The notes under the pieces: generated by a model
Database searches by the model: none
What the model was told of the DNA's origin: nothing
What the model saw: only the letters and a program-made list of their open reading frames with translations
Shown: piece by piece, positions 34,169 through 41,514 of the stretch
Layout: the number at the start of each line of letters is the position of its first letter
How positions within the stretch are numbered: position 1 is the stretch's first letter
Made by a program: the position numbers and the translations under genes
Assembly (NCBI GenBank): GCA_040882255.1
Contig: JBBEBP010000018.1
Coordinates: 1 to 64,000, forward strand
Origin: PWQG01 sp040882255
GTDB lineage: Bacteria > Pseudomonadota > Gammaproteobacteria > Pseudomonadales > Pseudohongiellaceae
Direction: 5' to 3'
Length of the DNA stretch: 64,000 nt

Positions 34169-34950
34169 TGGCAATGTATGACCTGATCAAGACCCTGGCG
34201 GCCCAATTCATCGCGCCCCTCCCCATGGTTTTCGCCCTGTTGGCTCTCGCAGCGCTGTGGTACTGGCGCGGTTGGCGTCGGTTGAGCGGGTGCACGGTTG
34301 GCCTGGCCGCCGTCTTGCTGTGGCTGATGAGCTGGCCGCCGGTGGTCGAGCGCTTGCTGTTGCCGCTGGAGTCCGCGTACCCGCCATTGTTGACCCTGGA
34401 CGAAAGCAGAGGCGAGCTTGCGCCACCAGACGCCGTTGTCGTGCTGGGTAGTGGCTGGCGCCCCCAGCAGCCCTGGTCCGACACGGCCCGGCTGGGTGAG
34501 GGCTCGGCGCTTCGCCTGATGGAAGGCATCCGTCTCTGGCGCCAGCGCCCGGAGCTGACACTGGCGGTGACCGGTGCCAGTCGTCGTGCCGGAGAGCAGC
34601 CGGTGGCCCGCGGCTATGCCAGCGCAGCCGAATCCCTGGGCGTATCGCGTGACCGGCTGCTGGTGCTGGATACCCCCACCGATACCGGCCTGGAGGCACG
34701 GGCCGTGCGGGATGCGCTGGGGGAGGGCGCCCGCATCGTGCTGGTTACTTCCGCCTCGCATATGCCCCGCGCCGTGGCCCACTTCCGAGCCGCCGGGTTG
34801 AATCCATTGGCCGCACCGACACACTACCTGGCCGGCCGGGTGGACCCGGGACAGCTCTCGTACTGGGTGCCCTCGTCGGCGGACCTGCGCAAGACCGAGC
34901 GGGTGTTGTATGAGTGGATGGGGCGGTTGGCGGTGCAGCTGGAGCAGTAG
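34168..34950 (+). CDS. YdcF/ElyC/SanA family (DUF218) membrane protein
   Basis: A 260-residue protein with two N-terminal hydrophobic segments (about residues 12-60) and a DUF218 domain: DAVVVLGSGWRPQQ, EGIRLWRQRPELTLAVTGAS, SRDRLLVLDTPTDTGLEARA and VLVTSASHMPRAVAHFRAAG are the conserved blocks. Family members (ElyC, SanA) affect envelope or peptidoglycan precursor homeostasis; the exact role is unknown. The ATG at 34168 overlaps the vapC stop. Its 3' end runs to the border of the REP-like hairpin. Confidence 0.85.
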   Translation: MAMYDLIKTLAAQFIAPLPMVFALLALAALWYWRGWRRLSGCTVGLAAVLLWLMSWPPVVERLLLPLESAYPPLLTLDESRGELAPPDAVVVLGSGWRPQQPWSDTARLGEGSALRLMEGIRLWRQRPELTLAVTGASRRAGEQPVARGYASAAESLGVSRDRLLVLDTPTDTGLEARAVRDALGEGARIVLVTSASHMPRAVAHFRAAGLNPLAAPTHYLAGRVDPGQLSYWVPSSADLRKTERVLYEWMGRLAVQLEQ

Positions 34951-35369
34951 AAAAACCGGGGCGGAAAACCGGGACCGGAAAACCGGGACAGTCCCTCTTT
35001 TCCGATCTCTTTTCCAGGAAACGAGTTGGGAAGTCGACCGGAAAAGAGGGACTGTCCCGGTTTTCCGCCCCGGTTTTCCGTTGGTAGTCGTAGTGTTACT
35101 CGGCCGCTGTAGTCGTCTACCGGTGTGATTGGTGCGGGCATGCGTCGTCCCTGTTCCTTCAGGAGAGTGGCCGTGGTTTCTATCGCGTCGAGTGCCAGTT
35201 CATAGGCTTCTGTATGGGTGTCGGCGTACTCGGTCAGATCCGGAAGCTCTTTTACGCGTGCCTCATAGCAACTTTCTTCGTCGAATTCGGTACGGCGAAT
35301 GCTTATGGTGCAAGAGAAGTTCAGAGAGTGATAGGGGGTTACATAGGGCTGTTGTGGTAATTTGTTCAC
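34824..35369 (-). pseudogene. HicB-like antitoxin truncated by REP-like element
   Basis: On the minus strand a GTG at 35369, preceded by AGGAAAT, opens a frame with the HicB/UPF0150 fold: FSCTISIRRTEFDEESCYEA, VKELPDLTEYADTHTEAYEL and ALDAIETTATLLKEQGRRMP. It continues with YSGRVTLRLP, where HicB antitoxins begin their ribbon-helix-helix domain, but at position 35080 the REP-like hairpin starts and the frame reads through it into a meaningless tail, ending at 34824 antisense to the ydcF-like gene. The DNA-binding domain is lost. No HicA toxin is nearby. Confidence 0.7.
34952..35080. repeat. REP-like long hairpin, copy B
   Basis: Left arm (34952-35002) contains CCGGGGCGGAAAACCGGGAC, a near-duplicate of its end, GGGACAGTCCC (34985-34995) and TCTTTTCC. 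The right arm (35038-35080) is its reverse complement with GGGACTGTCCC at 35048-35058. The loop holds TTTTCCAGGAAACGAGTTGG. The same loop occurs reverse-complemented in the hairpin at 58107-58266, so these are copies of one element in opposite orientation. Confidence 0.8.
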
Positions 35370-35438
35370 TATTTCCTGTTGTATAATAATAATGAACGAT
35401 ATAATATTATGAACAGATGGTGATTGGAGAGTGTCCCA
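35370..35438. promoter_or_regulatory. AT-rich divergent promoter region
   Basis: The stretch from 35380 to 35412 holds overlapping TATAAT-like hexamers (TTGTATAATAATAATGAACG, then ATATAATATTATG) between the HicB-like remnant and the AbiEi-type gene. It can serve promoters in both directions; the exact start points cannot be fixed by eye. Confidence 0.4.
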
Positions 35439-36527
35439 ATGGACGCCATACAGGAACAGGACATCGCCAGGGCGGCTATCGATGCCTTCCACGAGCAGAC
35501 CGGGCTCACGTTGACACAGGATTGCTCCGAAGGTCCTGAAGCGGACGGTTTGCTCTATCTCAACGAAGCGGACGTCGTTTTGGTGGCGTGGGTAAAGAAA
35601 TGGGTGGCTCACGTTCCCGTGGGTGTATTGTTGGACAGAATGGCCAGGCTGTCCGAGCCCGGCAAGGGCATTCTCCTGGCAGACCATGTGAATCCCGAAC
35701 TGGCGGTAAAACTGAAGGCGGCCGGGGTGCAGTTCCTGGATTCGGCCGGTAACGCTTTCCTCCGGCAACCTCCCCTGTACGTCTATATTACCGGTCGTAA
35801 ACCGACACGGCCGCTCACAACCGGTGCGACCACCGCCGGTCGCGCTTTCCAGCCCTCCGGCCTGAAGGTGGTCTACGCTTTTCTTTCCAACAGGGAACTG
35901 GTCAACGGCACGTACCGCGAAATTGCCGGCCAAACGGGAGTCGCACTGGGAACCATCGGATGGGTGATTCGCGACCTGGTGGAGCAGGGCTATCTGGAGG
36001 AGCGAGGCCGAATGCGAAAACGTGACTGGCTCCGCTATGACGCGCTGCTGGACAAATGGGTGGAAGCCTACCCGCAGAAGCTACGCGGGAAGCAGCTGCT
36101 GGGGTATTTTGCCTCGGACAGGGAAATGTGGTGGAAGCAGGTACGGCCCGAGGCATACGGGGCAGTCTGGGGAGGAGAGATCGCTGCAGCGGAGTACACG
36201 CAGTATCTGAACCCCGTGCGCGCCACGCTGTATATCCCGAAGATGCAGATGGGCCGCTTTCTCAAGGACGAGCGGCTGCGCAAGGCTAAAGCAGTGGAGA
36301 TCGAGTGGCCCCACGCCACCGTCGAGTTGCTGGAGCCTTTCTGGAAACCTGGCGAGGATCACGGCAGGCTGGCCAACCCGGTACTGGTCTATGCTGATCT
36401 GATCGCAAGCGGCGATTCAAGGAATATCGAGACGGCGCAGAAGTTACGTGATCAATACATCGGTCAGCAGCCGTGCAGCGATTGTCCTGGAGAAGGATAT
36501 CCGGAAGATGGCGCTCAGCTAATCTGA
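35439..36527 (+). CDS. AbiEi-family type IV antitoxin-like protein, orphan
   Basis: A 362-residue protein with the AbiEi-type layout: an N-terminal alpha/beta domain (LLYLNEADVVLVAWVKKWV, then GILLADHVNPELAVKLKAAG and FLDSAGNAFL), a winged HTH (LKVVYAFLSNRELVNGTYRE and VALGTIGWVIRDLVEQGYL near residues 148-192), and a C-terminal domain ending PVLVYADLIASGDSRNIETA. ATG 35439 follows GGAGAG at 7 nt. AbiEi normally precedes an AbiEii nucleotidyltransferase toxin; here the next gene is convergent and unrelated, so the toxin has been lost or this acts as a lone regulator. Confidence 0.8.
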   Translation: MDAIQEQDIARAAIDAFHEQTGLTLTQDCSEGPEADGLLYLNEADVVLVAWVKKWVAHVPVGVLLDRMARLSEPGKGILLADHVNPELAVKLKAAGVQFLDSAGNAFLRQPPLYVYITGRKPTRPLTTGATTAGRAFQPSGLKVVYAFLSNRELVNGTYREIAGQTGVALGTIGWVIRDLVEQGYLEERGRMRKRDWLRYDALLDKWVEAYPQKLRGKQLLGYFASDREMWWKQVRPEAYGAVWGGEIAAAEYTQYLNPVRATLYIPKMQMGRFLKDERLRKAKAVEIEWPHATVELLEPFWKPGEDHGRLANPVLVYADLIASGDSRNIETAQKLRDQYIGQQPCSDCPGEGYPEDGAQLI

Positions 36528-37246
36528 AACCGTTCGTTGTGGTTGATGTCGAACAGGTGGGCATGCACAACTTCTCGCGTCGGAATCGTGATGAGAAATG
36601 CCTCTGGATCAACTGCGTGCTGATCCATCATTTGATCAAGGACTTTTTTATAGTTGGTGGTCAATTCAAGTTCCAATGTGTCCCTTCTCCGATATCCACT
36701 TACAGTGGGTAGAAGCATTATGTCATTGAAGTCTTCAGCCCTGACGGACATTGGATAGCCAATGAATACTTTACCGTCAGAGAGTGTAAACAATACGGGA
36801 AGTCCCTGGCTGAAGGATGAATAAATCAGGCTTGTGAATTCCGGAGTTCCCGGGGAGTTCACGAAGGTCCCTTCCAGCATTCCGTGCCGTGTGGCACCCG
36901 AAAAGGTCCAGGCGAGTCCGTAGAATAGATAGGGCGTAGCCACTGCAAGTAGGATTGAGCCGGCTGCCAGCTCAATAAAGACGATCGTGGATGAGGCAAT
37001 TGGGATATCAGCTAGCGCGGTGGCAATTATGGATTGAGTCAAATTGAAATCCGGACCAAAGATTACGATAGGTATCCGGATTAAAAAGACTGTGGCAAGA
37101 ATCAGAAATCCTGTAACGGCAGCTAGCAGAAACGTGTGGTATCCGGAGCTGCGTGCCAGCGCCCAATGGGTCCGGTGGAAAAGAGTGCAGAAAAGGTACC
37201 CGGCAACCAGGAGAACAAGTACAAAAAGGATATTGGTGGGTATCAT
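36515..37246 (-). CDS. Membrane protein of unknown function
   Basis: A 243-residue protein with three hydrophobic segments (about residues 4-22, 38-62 and 85-115), followed by a soluble domain beginning near GTPEFTSLIYSSFSQG and containing LFTLSDGKVFIGYPMSVRAE, a strand-rich stretch like those in small beta-barrel domains. I do not recognise a named family. It is the second gene of a minus-strand pair with the 81-residue protein, and its 3' end overlaps the AbiEi-type gene by 13 nt in convergent orientation. Probably an inner-membrane protein with a cytoplasmic tail. Confidence 0.6.
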   Translation of the reverse strand: MIPTNILFVLVLLVAGYLFCTLFHRTHWALARSSGYHTFLLAAVTGFLILATVFLIRIPIVIFGPDFNLTQSIIATALADIPIASSTIVFIELAAGSILLAVATPYLFYGLAWTFSGATRHGMLEGTFVNSPGTPEFTSLIYSSFSQGLPVLFTLSDGKVFIGYPMSVRAEDFNDIMLLPTVSGYRRRDTLELELTTNYKKVLDQMMDQHAVDPEAFLITIPTREVVHAHLFDINHNERFQIS

Positions 37247-37298
37247 ACGGATTCCGTTCCGCCGAGGTGCCTTTCGGGCCTATCGCGATCATGCGCGG

Positions 37299-37544
37299 TT
37301 ACTTGCTGTCTGAGGGTTTTTGTTTCTCTGGGCCGGCCTCGAGGTCAAGGCGACCCAGCGCCTCCAGCTGCGCCCTGACTTTGGGATTCTCTCTGAACGC
37401 CGCCCAGTCCACCTGTATGCCATCTTTTTGGGGTGTGAGCTTGACGGGAATGGCAAACTCTTTGACCCGGTTGAGACCGGGAGCAATGAATTCGAGCCAT
37501 TTGCTGAACGGGGGGCGTTCCTTGTTAGGAGTTGCTTCTGCCAT
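37299..37544 (-). CDS. Small hypothetical protein paired with membrane protein
   Basis: An 81-residue hydrophilic protein (MAEATPNKERPPFSKWLEFI at the start, then KLTPQKDGIQVDWAAFRENP and VRAQLEALGRLDLEAGP). It has no membrane segment and no family I recognise. It lies 52 nt upstream of the membrane protein on the same strand, so the two are probably one transcript. A weak GATAGGT lies before the ATG. Confidence 0.5.
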   Translation of the reverse strand: MAEATPNKERPPFSKWLEFIAPGLNRVKEFAIPVKLTPQKDGIQVDWAAFRENPKVRAQLEALGRLDLEAGPEKQKPSDSK

Positions 37545-37623
37545 GGCATACCTATCGGTAGTTGATGCCGGATTACGTTATTGACTATAGGCGTAAAGCC
37601 GTGGAACGTCAAACCGGAGGCAA

Positions 37624-37785
37624 GCCAAAAGTCACCGTGATCCGGCTGTCAGTATGGGCATCTATGCGGCTGTGCTCCAGGCGCTTGGACTACTGGACGG
37701 CGTGGACCAACTCGCCGACCCGGCCCATGACCAAGTGGGCCGGGCGCTTGCTTCGGCAAATCTGCCAAAACGTGTCCGGATGACC
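37624..37785 (+). pseudogene. XRE/HipB-type antitoxin C-terminal remnant
   Basis: In one frame the sequence reads AKSHRDPAVSMGIYAAVLQA, LGLLDGVDQLADPAHDQVG, then RALASANLPKRVR. This is the C-terminal half of small XRE antitoxins found next to HipA kinases (xSxGxYxAVLxALGLLDxLxxLADPxxDxxG). The HTH part is absent and the frame then runs on without similarity. No hipA follows, so it is a scar of another toxin-antitoxin module. The surrounding 37545-37850 shows nothing else. Confidence 0.6.
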
Positions 37786-37854
37786 GGAAAAAGAAGCCAG
37801 GGTTCGCTCCCTGGGTCTGTTGCGCCGGCAACTGTCGCGCCTGGCCTTGAGTTC

Positions 37855-37887
37855 TTGCGTAAGTTGATGAGATATGTACAATGTACA
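37855..37887 (+). promoter_or_regulatory. brnTA promoter with overlapping palindrome
   Basis: TTGCGT (37855-37860), 16 nt, TACAAT (37877-37882). The palindrome TGTACAATGTACA (37875-37887) overlaps the -10 and ends just before the ATG at 37889. This is consistent with autorepression by BrnA and a transcript start at or next to the start codon. Confidence 0.45.
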
Positions 37888-37888
37888 G

Positions 37889-38182
37889 ATGAAAAGCCTG
37901 ATCTTCCAATGGGACAAAAAGAAAGAAAAAGTCAATGTTCAGAAGCACGGTGTTTCTTTTGAAGAGGCGCGCGCAGCGTTCTATGATGAACATGCTTTGC
38001 AGTTCTTTGATCCCGACCATTCTGAAGATGAGGAAAGATTCATTCTGCCAGGAACGAACCACAAGCTCAAAACTCTGGTTGTATGTCACTGCTTCAGGGA
38101 GGCGGAAACAGTCATACGTATTATTTCCGCCAGAACAGCTGATAAAGACGAACAGGACGCTTACTGGAGTCAACGAAGATGA
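37889..38182 (+). CDS. brnT: BrnT family toxin
   Basis: A 97-residue RelE-fold ribonuclease toxin: SLIFQWDKKKEKVNVQKHGV with SFEEARAAFYDEHALQFFD is the BrnT N terminus (W-D-x2-K, N-x2-KHG-V-SFEEA), and VIRIISARTADKDEQDAYW the C-terminal R-x-IS-AR block with the catalytic Arg. ATG 37889 gives the natural family start; ATG 37874 lies inside the promoter palindrome. It overlaps brnA by 4 nt. Toxin-first order is normal for this family. Confidence 0.9.
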   Translation: MKSLIFQWDKKKEKVNVQKHGVSFEEARAAFYDEHALQFFDPDHSEDEERFILPGTNHKLKTLVVCHCFREAETVIRIISARTADKDEQDAYWSQRR

Positions 38183-38394
38183 GAGAACACTACGATTTTT
38201 CCAGGATGAAGGGCAAGAAAAACCCTTACATCAAATATCTCAAGCAGCCCGTCACGATGAGACTGGATAAAGACTCTGTTGATTACTTCAAAGCTCTGTC
38301 TGAGGAGTCCGGGATTCCCTATCAAACCCTCATAAACCTGTACCTCAGGGACTGTGCTGTTCATAAAAAAAAGCCGGATTTGTCCTGGAGTTAG
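38179..38394 (+). CDS. brnA: BrnA family antitoxin
   Basis: A 71-residue ribbon-helix-helix antitoxin. MREHYDFSRMKGKKNPYIKY is the BrnT-binding start; LKQPVTMRLDKDSVDYFKAL with SGIPYQTLINLYLRDC is the DNA-binding fold. The ATG overlaps the brnT stop (ATGA). It would repress the palindromic promoter at 37875-37887. Confidence 0.92.
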   Translation: MREHYDFSRMKGKKNPYIKYLKQPVTMRLDKDSVDYFKALSEESGIPYQTLINLYLRDCAVHKKKPDLSWS

Positions 38395-38447
38395 AAATTT
38401 TGGTCGGAGAACCGTACCCGGATCATGTACGACCTCTGCGCAAGCCT

Positions 38448-39746
38448 TCATCCCAGCCAGTCATGCAGCAATGCCGCATGGCGCTGGCTGATCGCCACGA
38501 TCCGGTCCAGCACCCGGGTTTGCCCCGGCCAGGTCTGCTCACTCACCTGGCGCGCTTGATCCTCGACGGCCAGCAGCGCGGTATCGACAAAGCGATGCAG
38601 GGTGCCGGCCTGACGGCGCAAGTGGATCCCCGTCTCCTCTTCGAATCGCTCCATCGCCTGTCGGTCCAGCTCCCGGATTCGCCCGGCGCTGCCTACCGGC
38701 ATGGCCAGGCGGTCGGTCAGCTGGTCGTAGACGAGGGTGCTGACGATGTCGTAGGCCGGAGCGAGTGCCACCTGACCCGATGCCTGGTGCAGCAGGGAGA
38801 TATTCTTGGCGTGGGCGTCCTGGTTGCCGATCATCAGGTTGAAGAGCAGACGCCGGATCATTTCGCGCAGATGCACGGCGGATGGCCTGGTATGACTGCG
38901 CAGCACCCGGATCACATCACCGAATCCGGGGCCGCCGTCGGCGGTATACTTGCGCGCGGAGGGGATACCCAGCACCTGACACAGGTCTTCCTGATGCAGG
39001 CGGGTCGTCTGGCCCTGGCGGGTGACCCGGTCGTAACGGCTCACCAGGTAGGCGTCATGATGCAATCCTTTCCGGTCCACGAACGGGCGGAGTGATACGT
39101 CGGGCACATTCAGCCCGGCCTGCCGCGCCGCGCGCATACACAGGTATTCATTTCCCACCAGGCCGGGAAAACGCTCGGCGGGCGGTTTGAGGATATGTGT
39201 GGAGGGCTGGTGGTGGGGCAGGTACAACTCTTTTTTGGTATCCAGCCAGACCGGCAGTTTCCGCTGGGCGCCCGCCAGGCTGAGTCGCAGTCCGCTGTCG
39301 CTGCCCTGCAGGAGTGGGTAGTGCTGTAAGGTTTCGATCACCTGTCCCAGCGAGGTTTCCGTCAACGCTTCGGCCTGTCCGGGCTCTGTCGGCATGTGAG
39401 GTTCGCGTTCCGGAGGATGGCCGCTGGCCGAAGCATCCGTGTCTTCCAGGCTGATTGCGCCGGCCACATCGCCGCCCGTGGCAGACAACAGCCGGGCGAA
39501 GTTGTTCGGGGCGGTACCGAGTTGTTCCGCGATCAGGTCCCGCAGGACGCCCTCGGGCAGCAGGTTCTCGAAAAAGGGGAAGGTGTTGCGGTCCGGCCAG
39601 GGCGCGTCGCGCAGCGGCATCGAAACGGACAGGGGCGGTCCGGCTGCGGTGATCCATTCCGGCTCGTACTGGAATTGCATCCGTTCGTCCCGGATCCGCA
39701 GCCGGCCGCAGGGTTCTCCATGAAAGCGCACCAGCAGTTCCATCAT
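38448..39746 (-). CDS. hipA: HipA-like kinase toxin (module 2)
   Basis: A 432-residue HipA close to the classical type: an N-terminal couple domain (ELLVRFHGEPCGRLRI, then FFENLLPEGVLRDLIAEQLG), SLAGAQRKLPVWL (Gly-rich loop with the ATP-binding Lys after it), FPGLVGNEYLCMRAARQAGL, LFNLMIGNQDAHAKNISLLH (catalytic DxxxxN, about residues 297-316) and APAYDIVSTL. All key residues are present, so it is probably an active kinase. It begins at ATG 39746, overlapping the hipB stop. Unlike module 1 it carries the full HipA N domain. Confidence 0.92.
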   Translation of the reverse strand: MMELLVRFHGEPCGRLRIRDERMQFQYEPEWITAAGPPLSVSMPLRDAPWPDRNTFPFFENLLPEGVLRDLIAEQLGTAPNNFARLLSATGGDVAGAISLEDTDASASGHPPEREPHMPTEPGQAEALTETSLGQVIETLQHYPLLQGSDSGLRLSLAGAQRKLPVWLDTKKELYLPHHQPSTHILKPPAERFPGLVGNEYLCMRAARQAGLNVPDVSLRPFVDRKGLHHDAYLVSRYDRVTRQGQTTRLHQEDLCQVLGIPSARKYTADGGPGFGDVIRVLRSHTRPSAVHLREMIRRLLFNLMIGNQDAHAKNISLLHQASGQVALAPAYDIVSTLVYDQLTDRLAMPVGSAGRIRELDRQAMERFEEETGIHLRRQAGTLHRFVDTALLAVEDQARQVSEQTWPGQTRVLDRIVAISQRHAALLHDWLG

Positions 39747-39958
39747 GGCTCCGTTACGTCGGGCGGAGCCAGTGAGACGGTGATGTCCAGCGCTTCCAGT
39801 ACCTGCAGAACCATGCCGATCCGGGCCGTGGGCTTGCCGTTCTCGATGGCGCTGACCGAGCGGGTGCTGAGGCCGGCCACACTGGCCAGTTCGTCCTGGC
39901 GCATGCCGAGCCGCTTGCGGGCATGGCGGATGGTGGTTCCGATGGTTTGCGGTGTCAT
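39743..39958 (-). CDS. hipB: HipB-like antitoxin (module 2)
   Basis: A 71-residue XRE-type HTH protein: IRHARKRLGMRQDELASVAG, then LSTRSVSAIENGKPTARIGM and VLQVLEALDITVSL. The start MTPQTIGTTI at 39958 is chosen since upstream sequence holds operator-like repeats. Its stop overlaps hipA by 4 nt. Three similar GTGCATAT sites upstream suggest autorepression. Confidence 0.9.
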   Translation of the reverse strand: MTPQTIGTTIRHARKRLGMRQDELASVAGLSTRSVSAIENGKPTARIGMVLQVLEALDITVSLAPPDVTEP

Positions 39959-39989
39959 GGTGGGGCGTTGGCCTTGCGGGGAAATCGGC

Positions 39990-40105
39990 AATATCGTGCA
40001 TATTGGCACGCGGCCTGCGTTCGGTCAATAGAAATATGCTTTATCGTGCATATTTTTGATGCGAGGCGGGCTTCGCCATTGTGTATGCATGATAGTGCAT
40101 ATATT
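39990..40105. promoter_or_regulatory. Three repeated operator-like sites upstream of hipBA module 2
   Basis: AATATCGTGCATATT (39990-40004), TTTATCGTGCATATT (40040-40054) and GATAGTGCATATATT (40091-40105) share a TATCGTGCATAT core that is nearly palindromic. They start about 50 nt apart in the gap between hipB and the secreted-protein gene, fitting cooperative binding by HipB. Confidence 0.55.
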
Positions 40106-40113
40106 GCGTCCGC

Positions 40114-41478
40114 TCAGAACCCGTCTTCGGGCAGGACCACCACATCCGGCTCGCCCACCTGCAGCATGTAGCTCAGCCGCAGCAGGGCGGGTCCTTCCGG
40201 TTCGGTGGTAGTGCCGTCGGCGCTGGTGGTGGGGACGCCGCGTACCATCACTTCCACGCCCGCGTTGTCGGAATCGATGCCGGTGAACAGCACCACTTCG
40301 CCGGGGCCGGTCACCATGCCGGAGGCCATGCCGTCCGGTTTCCACTGGCGTTCGCTGAAGTACCGGGTCAGTTGCATGCCCGCCACGCCGATCCGGTTGC
40401 GTGCTTCCTCGCCGGGATTCTCTCCGGTACTCCAGATCACGTTGACGTGGATCACACGCTGCGAGGCGGCGCCCAATATGTAGTACAGCTCGGCGGGGCC
40501 CGGGCCGGGTGCCAGTTCCGGCACGGTCACCTGCAGGATCAGCGTGCCTTCCTCCTCATTGACGATCTCGGTCATGTCCGCGTCATCGACCCCGAAATCC
40601 CCACGGATAGCGGCGGCCACTTCCTCCAGGGTCATGCCGAACCGGGCCGAACGGAATCCGGTGATGGAATGCGGTTCGGGCGGCGTGGCCGCCAGCGGGC
40701 CGCTGGCGGGTCGCACTGCTTCGGGAGCAGGAGCGTAGAAATCGGGCACCCGGTAGACATCCGGATCATCGGGGCGGGCCGAGAGGCTGATCTGCAGTTG
40801 GGCGGGTCCTTCCGGTGCCGGCCGCTGGGCATCCTCGCCGCCATCCGGATTGATGACATCCAGCGCCACGCCATCGATCCGCACTTCCACGCCACGGCCC
40901 CGGCGGTCGCGGCCCGTGAACAGCAGCAGGTTGTTGGGCCCGAGCACGTGGCCGCGGGCGCTTTGCAGCGGCTCCCAGTAGAACTCCAGCAGGTGTGCAA
41001 CATAGTCCGTGCCGGCGGACAGCAGTGCCTGGCGCTGCGCAGTGTTGGCGTTGTCCTGCGCATACCAGTTCAGGTTGATGGTCATCAGGCGGTCGGAGCG
41101 ATAGCCGAACAGAAAGGTCACGGTCGCCGGTCCGGGAGCCTCCGCGCCGAGCCCGGATTCGGAGGGGGATGCCGATTCGAGTCGGTCCGGGAGGACCGGA
41201 AGTGCCGGCAGGTCAAGGGTGATCATGCGCGTGCGTTGCACCGGGTCGGTGCGCTGGCGGATCCGGGCATCGGGCCAGGTGGCCCGCAACTGTTCCTCCA
41301 GTCGGGCCGGGCTCATGCCGAACTGCCAGGGGCCGAAGCCACCGATGTCGGCCTGCTGCATCCGGATCCGGTGACTGTCCGGCTGCCCGGTCCAGGAAAT
41401 CTCGGCGGAACGGGCTGTATGAGGCCACGCGGCCGCGCCCAGGGTGATCGCCAGCATCGTGCAGAGCAGGGTGTTCAT
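40114..41478 (-). CDS. Secreted protein with two tandem copies of one domain, third gene of the TPS operon
   Basis: A 454-residue protein with a signal peptide (MNTLLCTMLAITLGAAAW...ARSA). Two repeats are visible. Repeat 1 runs from FGPWQFGMSPARLEEQLRAT through FLFGYRSDRLMTINLNW and GHVLGPNNLLLFTGRDRRGR to QLQISLSARPDDPDVYRVPD. Repeat 2 runs from FRSARFGMTLEEVAAAIRGD through YYILGAASQRVIHVNVIW and GMVTGPGEVVLFTGIDSDNA to LLRLSYMLQVGEPDVVVLPE. So an ancestral domain of about 190 residues was duplicated. I know no family. It lies 36 nt downstream of tpsA on the same strand, suggesting a periplasmic or surface partner of the exoprotein. Confidence 0.7.
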   Translation of the reverse strand: MNTLLCTMLAITLGAAAWPHTARSAEISWTGQPDSHRIRMQQADIGGFGPWQFGMSPARLEEQLRATWPDARIRQRTDPVQRTRMITLDLPALPVLPDRLESASPSESGLGAEAPGPATVTFLFGYRSDRLMTINLNWYAQDNANTAQRQALLSAGTDYVAHLLEFYWEPLQSARGHVLGPNNLLLFTGRDRRGRGVEVRIDGVALDVINPDGGEDAQRPAPEGPAQLQISLSARPDDPDVYRVPDFYAPAPEAVRPASGPLAATPPEPHSITGFRSARFGMTLEEVAAAIRGDFGVDDADMTEIVNEEEGTLILQVTVPELAPGPGPAELYYILGAASQRVIHVNVIWSTGENPGEEARNRIGVAGMQLTRYFSERQWKPDGMASGMVTGPGEVVLFTGIDSDNAGVEVMVRGVPTTSADGTTTEPEGPALLRLSYMLQVGEPDVVVLPEDGF

Positions 41479-41514
41479 GGTTTCACTCGCCTGTGGTCCG
41501 GTTCATTGTCTTGT

